The notes below the pieces were generated by a model. It was not told the DNA's origin. It saw only the letters and a program-made list of their open reading frames with translations, and ran no database searches. Shown piece after piece: positions 34,001-41,017 of a DNA stretch of 64,000 nt. The stretch covers positions 186,001 to 250,000 of the forward strand of contig CAWEKI010000012.1 in assembly GCA_963809695.1 (NCBI GenBank). Reading direction: 5' to 3'. Position 1 is the stretch's first letter, and each line of letters starts with the position of its first letter. The DNA is from JAGDMJ01 sp963809695 (GTDB taxonomy: Bacteria; Bacteroidota; Ignavibacteria; UBA10030; UBA6906). The translations under genes were made by a program, and so were the position numbers.

Positions 34001-34362
34001 TCGCCATCGATGAGACCATTTCACAGGCACTGGCGACCGCTGCGCGCGCGGCAACGATTCTCTCGAAGGAACGGATCGACCTGGAACCGATCATTTCGCA
34101 CGTCGTGGAAGAGAATTGCGATGGCTGCGCGTACTGCATCGAGCCCTGTCCATTCAAGGCGATAACGCTTATCGAGTACGAGGCGAACGGGGAGATAAAG
34201 AAGCGCGTGCAGGTGAACGAATCGCTGTGCAAGGGGTGCGGGACATGCATGGCGACCTGTCCAAAGAAGGCGATCTTTGTATGGCACTTCCGCCCCGAAA
34301 TGCTCACCTCCGAGGTTCGGGCCGTGCTGGGCCTTGAGGGAGTTCCGCAAGGCACATCATGA
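31093..34362 (+). CDS. 1089-residue iron-sulfur flavoprotein: NuoG-like N-domain, HdrA C-half, then a complete HdrA
   Basis: Domains in order: a plant-type [2Fe-2S] (C34, C45, C48, C65), a NuoG/HydA-like region with CVYCGLCVRMC and CWTCGSCDFIC, then from about residue 205 the C-terminal half of an HdrA (ISILYPQAVPNK, CGVCEAVC, FIQCVGSRD, CSAVCCMYA, GPFTEPKDIPETVAQASAAAAK). At about residue 520 a second, nearly complete HdrA begins (VGVFVCHCGTNIAG), with ASCTPRTHEPLF, FAD motif VIGGGLAGLTAALALAEEG and a C-terminal double ferredoxin (CDGCAYCIEPCP, CKGCGTCMATCP). The missing FAD half of the first HdrA is encoded at 25123. It likely hosts flavin-based electron bifurcation. Confidence 0.87.
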   Translation: MTSLTINNQKVEVAEGTNLLGAIEKLGMKVPTLCHHKALTPYGACRLCVVEVQVPGRAPFVQASCSYPALDGLQVYTDTDRVKRARKITAELLLARCPESEVIRRIAAEQGVREPRIALKHDDCVYCGLCVRMCEERMGRSAIGFTGRGTKKRLAPPFGKHNAMCWTCGSCDFICPVGKKVRELASGTTPIPILNAYNLGLSSRPAISILYPQAVPNKPSIDQEVCVHMQHDACGVCEAVCQTRAISFDQEDTTVALDVGAVVLAPGYEIFDPVVKKDLGYGRFPNVITALQFERILSPTGPYDGHVLRPSDLKKPQRLAFIQCVGSRDHERDYCSAVCCMYATKEAIIAKEHAGADVQCDIFFMDVRAFSKGFEAYFETARKLGVNYIRCRVPVIEEVPATRNLTIKYLAEDDRKVARDYDLVVLSVGMQPPRDAGAIAETFALKLNAFGFCTTSLFHPVETGRDGVYVAGPFTEPKDIPETVAQASAAAAKVLGLLSDVRGTLVTPTEYPLETDVRGQEPRVGVFVCHCGTNIAGVVNVPSVVEYAKRLPGVVYAENNLYTCSNDTQERIKEKIREHSLNRIVVASCTPRTHEPLFRNTIREAGLNPYLFEMANIRDQCSWVHMHEPERATEKSRDLVRVAVAKVKLNEPLYPHPLEVTRSALVIGGGLAGLTAALALAEEGFGVTLVEREAELGGYVRRLHYLLDNEDPKAALQDLITRVQAHRRITVHTSATLVEVKGSLGNFTSKVRIGGDGTVIEIKHGVVIVGTGADVFKPTEYLYGQDERVLTHDEFEERLATDRFEGKVVAFMQCVGSRTPERPYCSRTCCTETIKHALRLKELRPDTQVYVLFRELRAYGFRESHYTRARKLGVTFIRFPDNKPPAVVSHNGTLSVLVHAAALNETVQLLVDNVVLAPATIPRESNKELAQLLKVPLSEDQFFLEAHRKLRPVDFATDGIFLCGNAHSPLAIDETISQALATAARAATILSKERIDLEPIISHVVEENCDGCAYCIEPCPFKAITLIEYEANGEIKKRVQVNESLCKGCGTCMATCPKKAIFVWHFRPEMLTSEVRAVLGLEGVPQGTS

Positions 34363-34389
34363 ATTCTTGTCACCAAGGAATGATGGCAT

Positions 34390-34818
34390 ATGGAACCAGA
34401 CAACGACACGTTTGAACCGTTGGTCATTGCCTTTTGCTGTTACTGGTGCTCGTACACCGGTGCCGATCTTGCGGGAACATCCCGCATTCAGTATCCACCC
34501 AATGTGCGGATCATTCGCGTCCAGTGCACGGGGATGATACACCCGAATCTCGTGATCGAAGCGCTCACGAGCGGCGCCGACGGCGTGCTGGTCTGTGGCT
34601 GTCACCCCGGGGATTGCCACTACCTGGAAGGGAACCTCCGCGCAAAGGCCCGCGCCGAGGCGATCGACCTCATGTTGCAGGACTTCGGATTGGAGCCGGA
34701 ACGCTTTCGCCTGGAATGGGTCTCGGCCTCCGAAGGACAGCGGTTCGCCCGGGTGGTGACCGAAATGGTTGAACAAGTCCGGAAAGTCGGGCGGAGCCCT
34801 TACCGGGCTGCAGTGTGA
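34390..34818 (+). CDS. mvhD: MvhD/FlxD-like [2Fe-2S] electron-transfer subunit
   Basis: The 142-residue protein has the MvhD motif set: FCCYWCSYTGADLAG, VQCTGMIHPN and VCGCHPGDCHY. MvhD passes electrons from the group 3c [NiFe] hydrogenase or another donor to HdrA. It stands between the HdrA-type protein and the hydrogenase subunits, as expected for a linker. The start follows AAGGA by about ten bases. Confidence 0.88.
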   Translation: MEPDNDTFEPLVIAFCCYWCSYTGADLAGTSRIQYPPNVRIIRVQCTGMIHPNLVIEALTSGADGVLVCGCHPGDCHYLEGNLRAKARAEAIDLMLQDFGLEPERFRLEWVSASEGQRFARVVTEMVEQVRKVGRSPYRAAV

Positions 34819-34903
34819 ACGGCCAGCGCAAAGGAAACACAGTTTCAGGCAATCCACCGGAAGTTACAATTTCATACACCACCACCGTGAAAGGAGCGCG
34901 ATC

Positions 34904-35845
34904 ATGGCAGCTCGACTAGCTCAGGAGTGGTTCACCATCTGCGGAGGATGCGAGGTCACCATCCTCGACGTGGGTGAACCCCTTCTGGACATTCTTCCGA
35001 AGCTGGAAATTGTCCACATGCCTGTCCTCATGGATCACAAAATCTATGGTCAGACGGGCGAAAAACAGACGATGGAGATCCCGGATGCGGATGTAGGCAT
35101 CATCTCGGGCGGCATCCGGACTGAGGAGCACAAGCTTCTTGCACAGGAGATGCGAAAACGGTGCAAGACACTCGTTGCCATGGGTTCGTGCGCCTGTTAC
35201 GGCGGCATACCTGCGCTGGCGAACCTGTCCACAGTCGATGAACTCTACGAGAAGGTGTACCGGGGCTCGGTCTCAACGGATGCCGATGGCATTCCCAGAG
35301 AGCAAATTCCATCTCTTACCGACCGCGTGTACGCAATTCATGAAGTAGTCCCGGTGGACGTGAAGCTTCCGGGCTGTCCGACAACACCCGAATTGTTCGT
35401 CGAAGCGGTGACGGCGCTCCTGGAGGGAAAGCCGTTCAAGGTGACCGGAAAGAGCGTCTGCGACGAGTGTCCGACCCTGCGTGAAAAGAAAGCGGTCACG
35501 TCGCTCAAACGTCCGCTCGAACCGATCGCGTTCACGCCCGGAGAGCCCATGAATACCGTGCGGTGCCTCATGGAGCAGGGATTCCTCTGCCTGGGCCCCG
35601 CGACAAAATCCGGCTGCGGAGGGGACCAGGGAACGCCGCGGTGTATCCGGGCCTACATGCCCTGCCGTGGATGCTTCGGTCCGCTCGCCGATAACGCGAA
35701 CCCGATGGTCGACATGATGGGAGCGCTTGCTTCCATCGGACTGGACGCGAAACAAATCCCCGATCGCGCGGCGACGTTTAACCGGTTTGCCGGCGCACAA
35801 GGCAGGCTCCGGCCTCTGCCTACGAAAGGAGGGAAACCGTCATGA
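34904..35845 (+). CDS. mvhG: [NiFe] hydrogenase small subunit, MvhG-like (group 3c-like)
   Basis: The 313-residue protein has the proximal cluster signature CGGCEVTILD and GSCACYGG, later LPGCPTTPELFVEA, and C-terminal cluster cysteines (CDECPTL, GFLCLGPATKSGCGG, CRGCFGP). No Tat signal is present, so the enzyme is cytoplasmic. ATG 34904 is chosen because AAAGGAG lies upstream; the frame extends further upstream without support. It overlaps the large subunit by ATGA. Confidence 0.92.
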   Translation: MAARLAQEWFTICGGCEVTILDVGEPLLDILPKLEIVHMPVLMDHKIYGQTGEKQTMEIPDADVGIISGGIRTEEHKLLAQEMRKRCKTLVAMGSCACYGGIPALANLSTVDELYEKVYRGSVSTDADGIPREQIPSLTDRVYAIHEVVPVDVKLPGCPTTPELFVEAVTALLEGKPFKVTGKSVCDECPTLREKKAVTSLKRPLEPIAFTPGEPMNTVRCLMEQGFLCLGPATKSGCGGDQGTPRCIRAYMPCRGCFGPLADNANPMVDMMGALASIGLDAKQIPDRAATFNRFAGAQGRLRPLPTKGGKPS

Positions 35846-37284
35846 CGCAGACACTGGTCATCCAACCCGTGAGCCGCATTGAGGGGCATGCGAAGGTGAC
35901 GATCCAGCTGGACGATGCGGGAAACGTTCAGGACACGCGCGTCAACGTCATTGAACTGCGGGGCTTCGAGAAGTTCTGCATTGGCAGACCCGTGGAGGAG
36001 ATGCCGAGGATCACAACGCGTATCTGTGGCGTCTGCCCGTGGTCTCATCACCTGGCCGCGAGCAAGGCGTGCGATGCTGTCTTTGGCGTTGAGCCGCCGC
36101 CGGCCGGAAAGAAACTGCGCGAGCTGTGCAACAGCATCGCGTACATGGAGGAACACATCCTGCATTTCTATTTTCTGGCCGGCGCCGATTTCGTGATGGG
36201 ACCCGATGCCGACCCCGCCGTGCGCAATATCATTGGCATCATCGGCAAAGTCCCCGATGTCGCAAGGAATGTCGTGCGCGTCCGGCATATGTGCGCACGG
36301 ATGCTCGAGATCATCGCGGGCAAATCGATACATCCGGATGCCGCCGTTCCCGGGGGGTTCAGCAAGCCTCTCCTGCCTGCGGAGCGGGACCAGCTGCGGT
36401 CGATGGCGGATGAATGCCTCGGTCTGGCAACGTTCTCCATGGACTTTGCGAAGAAGAACGTCTTTCCGCCGTACCTCGATGCGGTGAAGACGCTCGGCGT
36501 CATCGAGACGGGCTTCCTGGGCACGGTGCAGGGCAACGGAGCCCTGAATCTCTATGACGGGAGCCTTCGCATGATGGCCAGGGACGGGACGTTCGTAGAC
36601 TTCCCGTGCGACAAGTACACCGACTACATCAGCGAGCACATCGAGCCGTGGAGCTATCTCAAGTTCCCGTACGACAAACGAGCCGGAGCGTTTTCCATGG
36701 ATCTTGATCATCCCAACGGGATCTACCGGACGAACACCCTTGCACGGATCAACGTGTGCGACTTCATCGACACGCCGCTTGCGCAAGCGGAGCTCGAAGA
36801 GTTCCGGAAGAATTTCGGCCGGCCCGCCCAACTCACGCTGCTCTACCACTGGGCGAGGCTCATCGAGCTGCTCTACAACGCTGAGAACGCGATCCGCCTG
36901 CTCGAGGACCCGGAGATCACCAGCGTGGAGACACGAAAGAAGGTGGAACCGCGTGCTGCGCGCGGGGTCGGCTGCACCGAAGCGCCCCGCGGCTCGCTGA
37001 TCCACGACTACACCACCGATGCGAACGGGATGCTGACCGACGTGAACCTTATCGTCGGGACCACGCACAACAATGCGCCGATCAACATGTCGGTGAAGCA
37101 GGCAGCAAAGTCGCTCATCCGGGCCGGCAAGTACGATCAGGGGATCCTGAATCGCGTTGAGATGGCGATCCGCGCGTATGATCCGTGCCTCTCGTGTGCG
37201 ACGCACAAGTTCGACGGGACGCTGGCCGTGCGGATTGATGTTTGCGATTCACGCGGGAACGTGATCGATTCGATGGCAAATTAG
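35842..37284 (+). CDS. mvhA: [NiFe] hydrogenase large subunit, MvhA-like (group 3c-like)
   Basis: The 480-residue protein holds the nickel ligands in RICGVCPWSHH (C62, C65) and DPCLSCATH (C449, C452, H455). A 25-residue tail after H455 is the expected peptide cut by a maturation protease, which is encoded next. The EGHAKVTIQ start and overall size fit group 3c cytoplasmic hydrogenases that partner HdrABC in methanogens and sulfate reducers. Here the partners are NuoE/NuoF and split HdrA, suggesting H2, NAD(P) and ferredoxin as redox couples. Confidence 0.93.
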   Translation: MTQTLVIQPVSRIEGHAKVTIQLDDAGNVQDTRVNVIELRGFEKFCIGRPVEEMPRITTRICGVCPWSHHLAASKACDAVFGVEPPPAGKKLRELCNSIAYMEEHILHFYFLAGADFVMGPDADPAVRNIIGIIGKVPDVARNVVRVRHMCARMLEIIAGKSIHPDAAVPGGFSKPLLPAERDQLRSMADECLGLATFSMDFAKKNVFPPYLDAVKTLGVIETGFLGTVQGNGALNLYDGSLRMMARDGTFVDFPCDKYTDYISEHIEPWSYLKFPYDKRAGAFSMDLDHPNGIYRTNTLARINVCDFIDTPLAQAELEEFRKNFGRPAQLTLLYHWARLIELLYNAENAIRLLEDPEITSVETRKKVEPRAARGVGCTEAPRGSLIHDYTTDANGMLTDVNLIVGTTHNNAPINMSVKQAAKSLIRAGKYDQGILNRVEMAIRAYDPCLSCATHKFDGTLAVRIDVCDSRGNVIDSMAN

Positions 37285-37285
37285 C

Positions 37286-37816
37286 GTGGAAACGGATGAC
37301 ACGTTGAGGTTGCCGGAGTTTTGTCGAAAGCGGATCCTGATCCTCGGCTGCGGCAATGTGCTCTTCGGCGACGACGGGTTTGGCCCTGCGGTGGTCGAGC
37401 ATTTGATCAACCACTACAAGTTGCCCGAAAACGCATGTGCGTTGGACGTCGGGACCGGTGTCAGGAAATTGCTCTTCACGCTCTTCCTCACTCCTGAGCG
37501 ACCGGAGCGCGTTCTGCTCATCGACGCGATCGATCGGGGGGGAGTGCAGGGGGAGATTTTCGAGGTGCCGTTGGAGGACCTCCCGCTGACAAAGGCCGAA
37601 GGGTTCTCCCTGCATCAGGTCCCCACGTCAAATCTCGCCGCGGATTTGAAGAGGGGGGGAGTCGAGATCCGCGTTTTGGTCGCGCAGACGGGCCGCATCC
37701 CGGACAGGGTGGAACCCGGGTTGTCGGTTGCGCTTCAGGACGCTGTCCCGCGGATGTGTCGCTGGATTGTGGCGGAGTTCTTGAACGAAGCGTCGGAAGC
37801 GAAACACACTGCCTGA
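37286..37816 (+). CDS. [NiFe] hydrogenase maturation protease (HycI/HyaD family)
   Basis: The 176-residue protein has the family signature LGCGNVLFGDDGFGPAVVEHL, in which the Asp and Glu residues bind nickel in the immature large subunit, and DVGTGVRKLLF, LLIDAIDRGG. It trims the C-terminal tail of the large subunit after metal insertion. The GTG at 37286 lies one base after the large subunit stop; a nearby TTG is the alternative. Confidence 0.88.
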   Translation: METDDTLRLPEFCRKRILILGCGNVLFGDDGFGPAVVEHLINHYKLPENACALDVGTGVRKLLFTLFLTPERPERVLLIDAIDRGGVQGEIFEVPLEDLPLTKAEGFSLHQVPTSNLAADLKRGGVEIRVLVAQTGRIPDRVEPGLSVALQDAVPRMCRWIVAEFLNEASEAKHTA

Positions 37817-37833
37817 CCGGGGGCAAGCGTTAC

Positions 37834-37864
37834 AATGGCACTTCGGAAATCGGAGTGCCATTTT
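37834..37864 (+). terminator. Terminator of the hydrogenase operon, between convergent genes
   Basis: A 9-bp perfect stem (AATGGCACT / AGTGCCATT) with an 11-base loop is followed by a short T-run. It lies 17 bases after the protease stop and just before the end of the minus-strand URO-D gene, so it may act in both directions. Confidence 0.75.
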
Positions 37865-37902
37865 CACCCGGTGCTCGAACCCCTTCCGAGGCTCCTTCTC
37901 CT

Positions 37903-39012
37903 CTAGCCCCTGGTCCCCAGCTCCTGACTGCTGCTTCTAATCTCCGCGGCCCGGTCGAAGATCTCCTCTTGCGAAACACCTGCTGCGTCATACATCGCGA
38001 AGATGTTTTCGTCGGGCGTCTCCGGCGGCACCGTGTGGGAAGCGGCAAGGATATACCCTCCGCCGTCTGCCGTCATCGCTTCGATCAGTTCCGTCGTTCC
38101 CTTTCGGACCTCATCTGCGCTGCCATGGGGAAGAAGACCAATGGTGTCAAGCCCTCCCATGAACGCCAGGTCACGTCCGAACTCCCGCTTGAGCTCCAGG
38201 GCATTCATCCCCGGGCAGCGTGACTGGATCGGATTCAGCACATCGAGCCCCATGTTCACGAGATCGCCGATGATCGGCCGGAGCGATCCGCAGCAGTGAT
38301 AGGCGATCCAGAGCCCGGCGTCTTTTCCCACATCAAAGACCCGCTGCAGGTGAGGCTTGATGAGATCGCGCCACATATCAGGACTCATCATAAGAGCGTC
38401 CTGTCCCGCAACATCATCTCCTGTCCAGAGCCAGTCCAGCGGCATCTCCCGGCAGGCACGCCCGGCCAGGGAGACAGCAAAATCTGCGCAGCGTTCCATC
38501 ATCGTGTTTGTGAGATCCCGGTCCGTCGCCATTTCCAGCAGCACGTTGTCCATTCCTCTCAACCGCCAGTACATTTCAAAGACACAGGGTGAGACATCGC
38601 ACCCGATGAAAAAGTCCCGGCTTGCTGCAAGCAGCGGAGACATTTGGGCCAGGAGTTCATTCATGCGACCGGACGGAAAAGAATATTCGAGGATCTGACC
38701 CGGTTCCGCGCCCGCAAGGGGGAAGCGCGCGATCTGGTTGAAGTGGCCGACCTTCTCCCAGGTGATTCCCCAGAAGTCGGTGTGCCGTTCTCCTTCCCGG
38801 TCGTGCGTGATCCCTTCCATCGCGTAGTTGTTGTTCACCCATGTCTGGCAGACATCATTCCCCATTGCCGTTCCGACGGAAGCTGGCGGAATTTCCAGCA
38901 GTCGGGCCAGATGGGCGGTGGTACCCGGATGGAACCACATGTAAATAGGAATCCGATCCGTCGGTTTGTGGTCAAGGGCTGCATGCACGCGTTCTTTTGA
39001 AGTCATGGTCAT
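37903..39012 (-). CDS. URO-D-fold protein (uroporphyrinogen decarboxylase/MtaA-CmuA superfamily), copy 2
   Basis: The 369-residue protein has the URO-D barrel pattern (SKERVHAALDHKPTDRIPIY, YHCCGSLRPIIGDLVNMGLDVLNPIQ, GGYILAASHTVPPETPDENI). The CG-S and histidine residues resemble the zinc/corrinoid methyltransferase branch rather than heme-pathway HemE. The ATG at 39012 overlaps the previous stop (ATGA), which supports this start over a longer frame. It ends the sugar ABC transporter operon. Related pairs occur in carbohydrate operons; the reaction is unknown. Confidence 0.8.
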   Translation of the reverse strand: MTMTSKERVHAALDHKPTDRIPIYMWFHPGTTAHLARLLEIPPASVGTAMGNDVCQTWVNNNYAMEGITHDREGERHTDFWGITWEKVGHFNQIARFPLAGAEPGQILEYSFPSGRMNELLAQMSPLLAASRDFFIGCDVSPCVFEMYWRLRGMDNVLLEMATDRDLTNTMMERCADFAVSLAGRACREMPLDWLWTGDDVAGQDALMMSPDMWRDLIKPHLQRVFDVGKDAGLWIAYHCCGSLRPIIGDLVNMGLDVLNPIQSRCPGMNALELKREFGRDLAFMGGLDTIGLLPHGSADEVRKGTTELIEAMTADGGGYILAASHTVPPETPDENIFAMYDAAGVSQEEIFDRAAEIRSSSQELGTRG

Positions 39013-40040
39013 TGGCGTTGAAACCGGCGTGCCGTTCGGATCATCGCCCGAATATTCTCCGGCGGCGTGAAAGGAGGAATCGCGCATCCTGCGTTAAGCA
39101 CAAACCGGGGGGTATCGGCAAAGACTTCCAGAAGCCTGTTGGTGGCCTCCTCCACCAGGGAAGGGGTCCCCAGAGCAAGCACGCCCGTGGGGTCTATGTT
39201 CCCGACGAAGACAATATGGTCCTTCATTGATGCATGGGCAAGGTGGACATCGGTCTTGTAGTCCAGGTCCAGGCCATCCGACCCGGAGGAGAGCATATCA
39301 TGAATAATCGGAGCGGCATTTCCGCAGATATGCAAAATATGCGGGAGGTTCTGGTCATGGGAAAGTGCGGCAACTTGCTTTTCATAGGGAAGCGCAAACT
39401 CCCGGTAGAGCTCCGGAGAGATGAGCTCCGGGCCGGCGAAGCTGTCGCCATTCGAGGTCATATGTGCGCCCTTGGTGGAGATCAAGCGGATGAACTGCTG
39501 CGTGATGTCCGTGCAATGTCGCAAGAGCCTGTGGATGCGCTCCCGTTGTTCCGGGTCCAGCAGTTCCACGAGCCATGCCTCGCTTCCGCGCAGCATGCTG
39601 GCCAGGGTGAACGGGCACTGGTCGCAGTTCCCGCGGATCAGGATCTCATTGCCAAAGTGTGATCGGAGAAGCTTCACAGCCTGGAGCCAGACCTGGACGC
39701 CATCGTAGACACTGATATCGGCCGGCTCGAGGCCATCCACCTGGCGGAGGTCCGAAAGGAGGGAGCCTGCGGTCCGAGCCGGCTCGTCCACGGGGAAATT
39801 GATGGGGACGCCGGCAGCCCCGGCAAGCGTGACCGTATCCACATCCACCACGATGCCGTCGTAGCCATATGTCTCAACGGCCTGGATAAAGGAACGGGCG
39901 ATTGCCAGAGGATCCCGCCGGAATTGCTGCATGGTGACGCCGGCCTCGCGGGCAGCCATCATGAAATTGTGCAGCATCACCGGCACGGTGTCGGGGCGTT
40001 CCCCCCGAAACGCGGCCATGATGCGATCATAGCCATTCAA
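39009..40040 (-). CDS. URO-D-fold protein (uroporphyrinogen decarboxylase superfamily), copy 1
   Basis: The 343-residue protein shares the URO-D fold with its neighbour (MNGYDRIMAAFRGERPDTVPVMLHN, HILHICGNAAPIIHDMLSSGSDGLDLD, FVLNAGCAIPPFTPPENI). HxCGN resembles the metal-binding motif of the MtaA/CmuA branch. It overlaps both the permease gene and copy 2 by four bases, so all are translated as one operon. No heme or corrinoid genes are near, so a sugar-linked role is inferred from context only. Confidence 0.8.
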   Translation of the reverse strand: MNGYDRIMAAFRGERPDTVPVMLHNFMMAAREAGVTMQQFRRDPLAIARSFIQAVETYGYDGIVVDVDTVTLAGAAGVPINFPVDEPARTAGSLLSDLRQVDGLEPADISVYDGVQVWLQAVKLLRSHFGNEILIRGNCDQCPFTLASMLRGSEAWLVELLDPEQRERIHRLLRHCTDITQQFIRLISTKGAHMTSNGDSFAGPELISPELYREFALPYEKQVAALSHDQNLPHILHICGNAAPIIHDMLSSGSDGLDLDYKTDVHLAHASMKDHIVFVGNIDPTGVLALGTPSLVEEATNRLLEVFADTPRFVLNAGCAIPPFTPPENIRAMIRTARRFQRQ

Positions 40041-41017
40041 TTGAGATCCTTTCCTGTCTGCATTCTGTTAAGCAGCACCGCTGCAAGAATGAGCACTCCC
40101 CGCACCACATGCTGCCAGTATTCGCTGATGTTCAGGAGCGTCATGCCGTTGATGATAATGCCGAGGAAGACGATCCCGACCATCGTTCCCCAGATGCGGC
40201 CGGAGCCTCCCATCAGGCTTGTGCCGCCGATGATCACCGCGGCGATGACATCCAGTTCCCACCCTTTGGCGGTCGTCGCTGTTCCGGCCATGATCTCGGC
40301 GGATTGGAGGATGCCGCTGAGCGCAGCGAGCATTGACGTGAAGCCGAGGACCGATACCTTCACGTATGCGACATTGATGCCGCTCAACCGGGCCGCTTCC
40401 GCGTTCCCTCCAACGGCGTAGACAGAACGTCCGAACGCGGTGAAGTTCATGAGGATGTGGACGACAACAAAAACGAGGAGAAAGATGATTGCGGGAAACG
40501 GTACACCCGCCACATATCCGCCCCCGAAGAAGTTGTACCAGTCCGGAAAAGAGTTAATGGGAAAACCATTCGTGATCAACTCGGCGGCCCCCGCAAGTCC
40601 GGTCAGCAGCGCAAGCGTCGTGATGAAGCTGGGGACCTGATACCGGGTTCTCATGAATCCAGTGAATGAACCGAGCAGAAATCCAACGGTAAGCGCCACG
40701 CCTATTGCTACGGGGACGGCCGCTGAGGGTGTCCAGCCCGCTGCGGGTCCGGTGAGCAGCTGGGTGAGATATGCTGTCAGGCAGCCGGAAAAGGCAACAG
40801 CCGAACCGACGCTCAGATCGATCTCACCGGCGATGATCACCATCGTCATGCCGAAGGCAATCACGCCCTGCATGGAGACGTTCCTGAGAACGTTCAGCAG
40901 GTTCTCCGCTGTAAGGAATCCTGGCGCGGTCAGGGCGAGCAGGATACACAAGAGGAGGAGAATGAGCTCCAGAACGGCGGTCTGCAAGTAGGTCGGGATC
41001 CTCTTACTGGGCTTCAT
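40037..41017 (-). CDS. Sugar ABC transporter permease (RbsC/BPD_transp_2 family)
   Basis: The 326-residue protein has about eight to ten membrane segments and the conserved GMTMVIIAGEIDLSVGS motif of monosaccharide importers (RbsC, AraH, RhaP/Q), and IIGGTSLMGGSGRIWGTMVG. The start at 41017 overlaps the ATPase stop (ATGA). The pentose/deoxysugar class is certain; the exact sugar is not. L-rhamnose, L-fucose or L-arabinose would fit the enzymes in the window. Confidence 0.9.
   Translation of the reverse strand: MKPSKRIPTYLQTAVLELILLLLCILLALTAPGFLTAENLLNVLRNVSMQGVIAFGMTMVIIAGEIDLSVGSAVAFSGCLTAYLTQLLTGPAAGWTPSAAVPVAIGVALTVGFLLGSFTGFMRTRYQVPSFITTLALLTGLAGAAELITNGFPINSFPDWYNFFGGGYVAGVPFPAIIFLLVFVVVHILMNFTAFGRSVYAVGGNAEAARLSGINVAYVKVSVLGFTSMLAALSGILQSAEIMAGTATTAKGWELDVIAAVIIGGTSLMGGSGRIWGTMVGIVFLGIIINGMTLLNISEYWQHVVRGVLILAAVLLNRMQTGKDLN

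Noticed and set aside
23939..34362. Dissimilatory sulfate reduction (Qmo/Hdr) locus
   Set aside because: A QmoC-like subunit and HdrA domains occur, but there is no aprAB, sat, dsrAB or canonical qmoAB; hydrogenase and NuoEF subunits dominate.
35653..37206. 517-codon open frame on the minus strand
   Set aside because: It is fully antisense to the hydrogenase large subunit, which has all nickel ligands.
37903..40040. Heme biosynthesis genes (hemE)
   Set aside because: Both proteins have the URO-D fold, but lie in a sugar transporter operon with no other heme genes and carry HxCG-type metal motifs unlike HemE.
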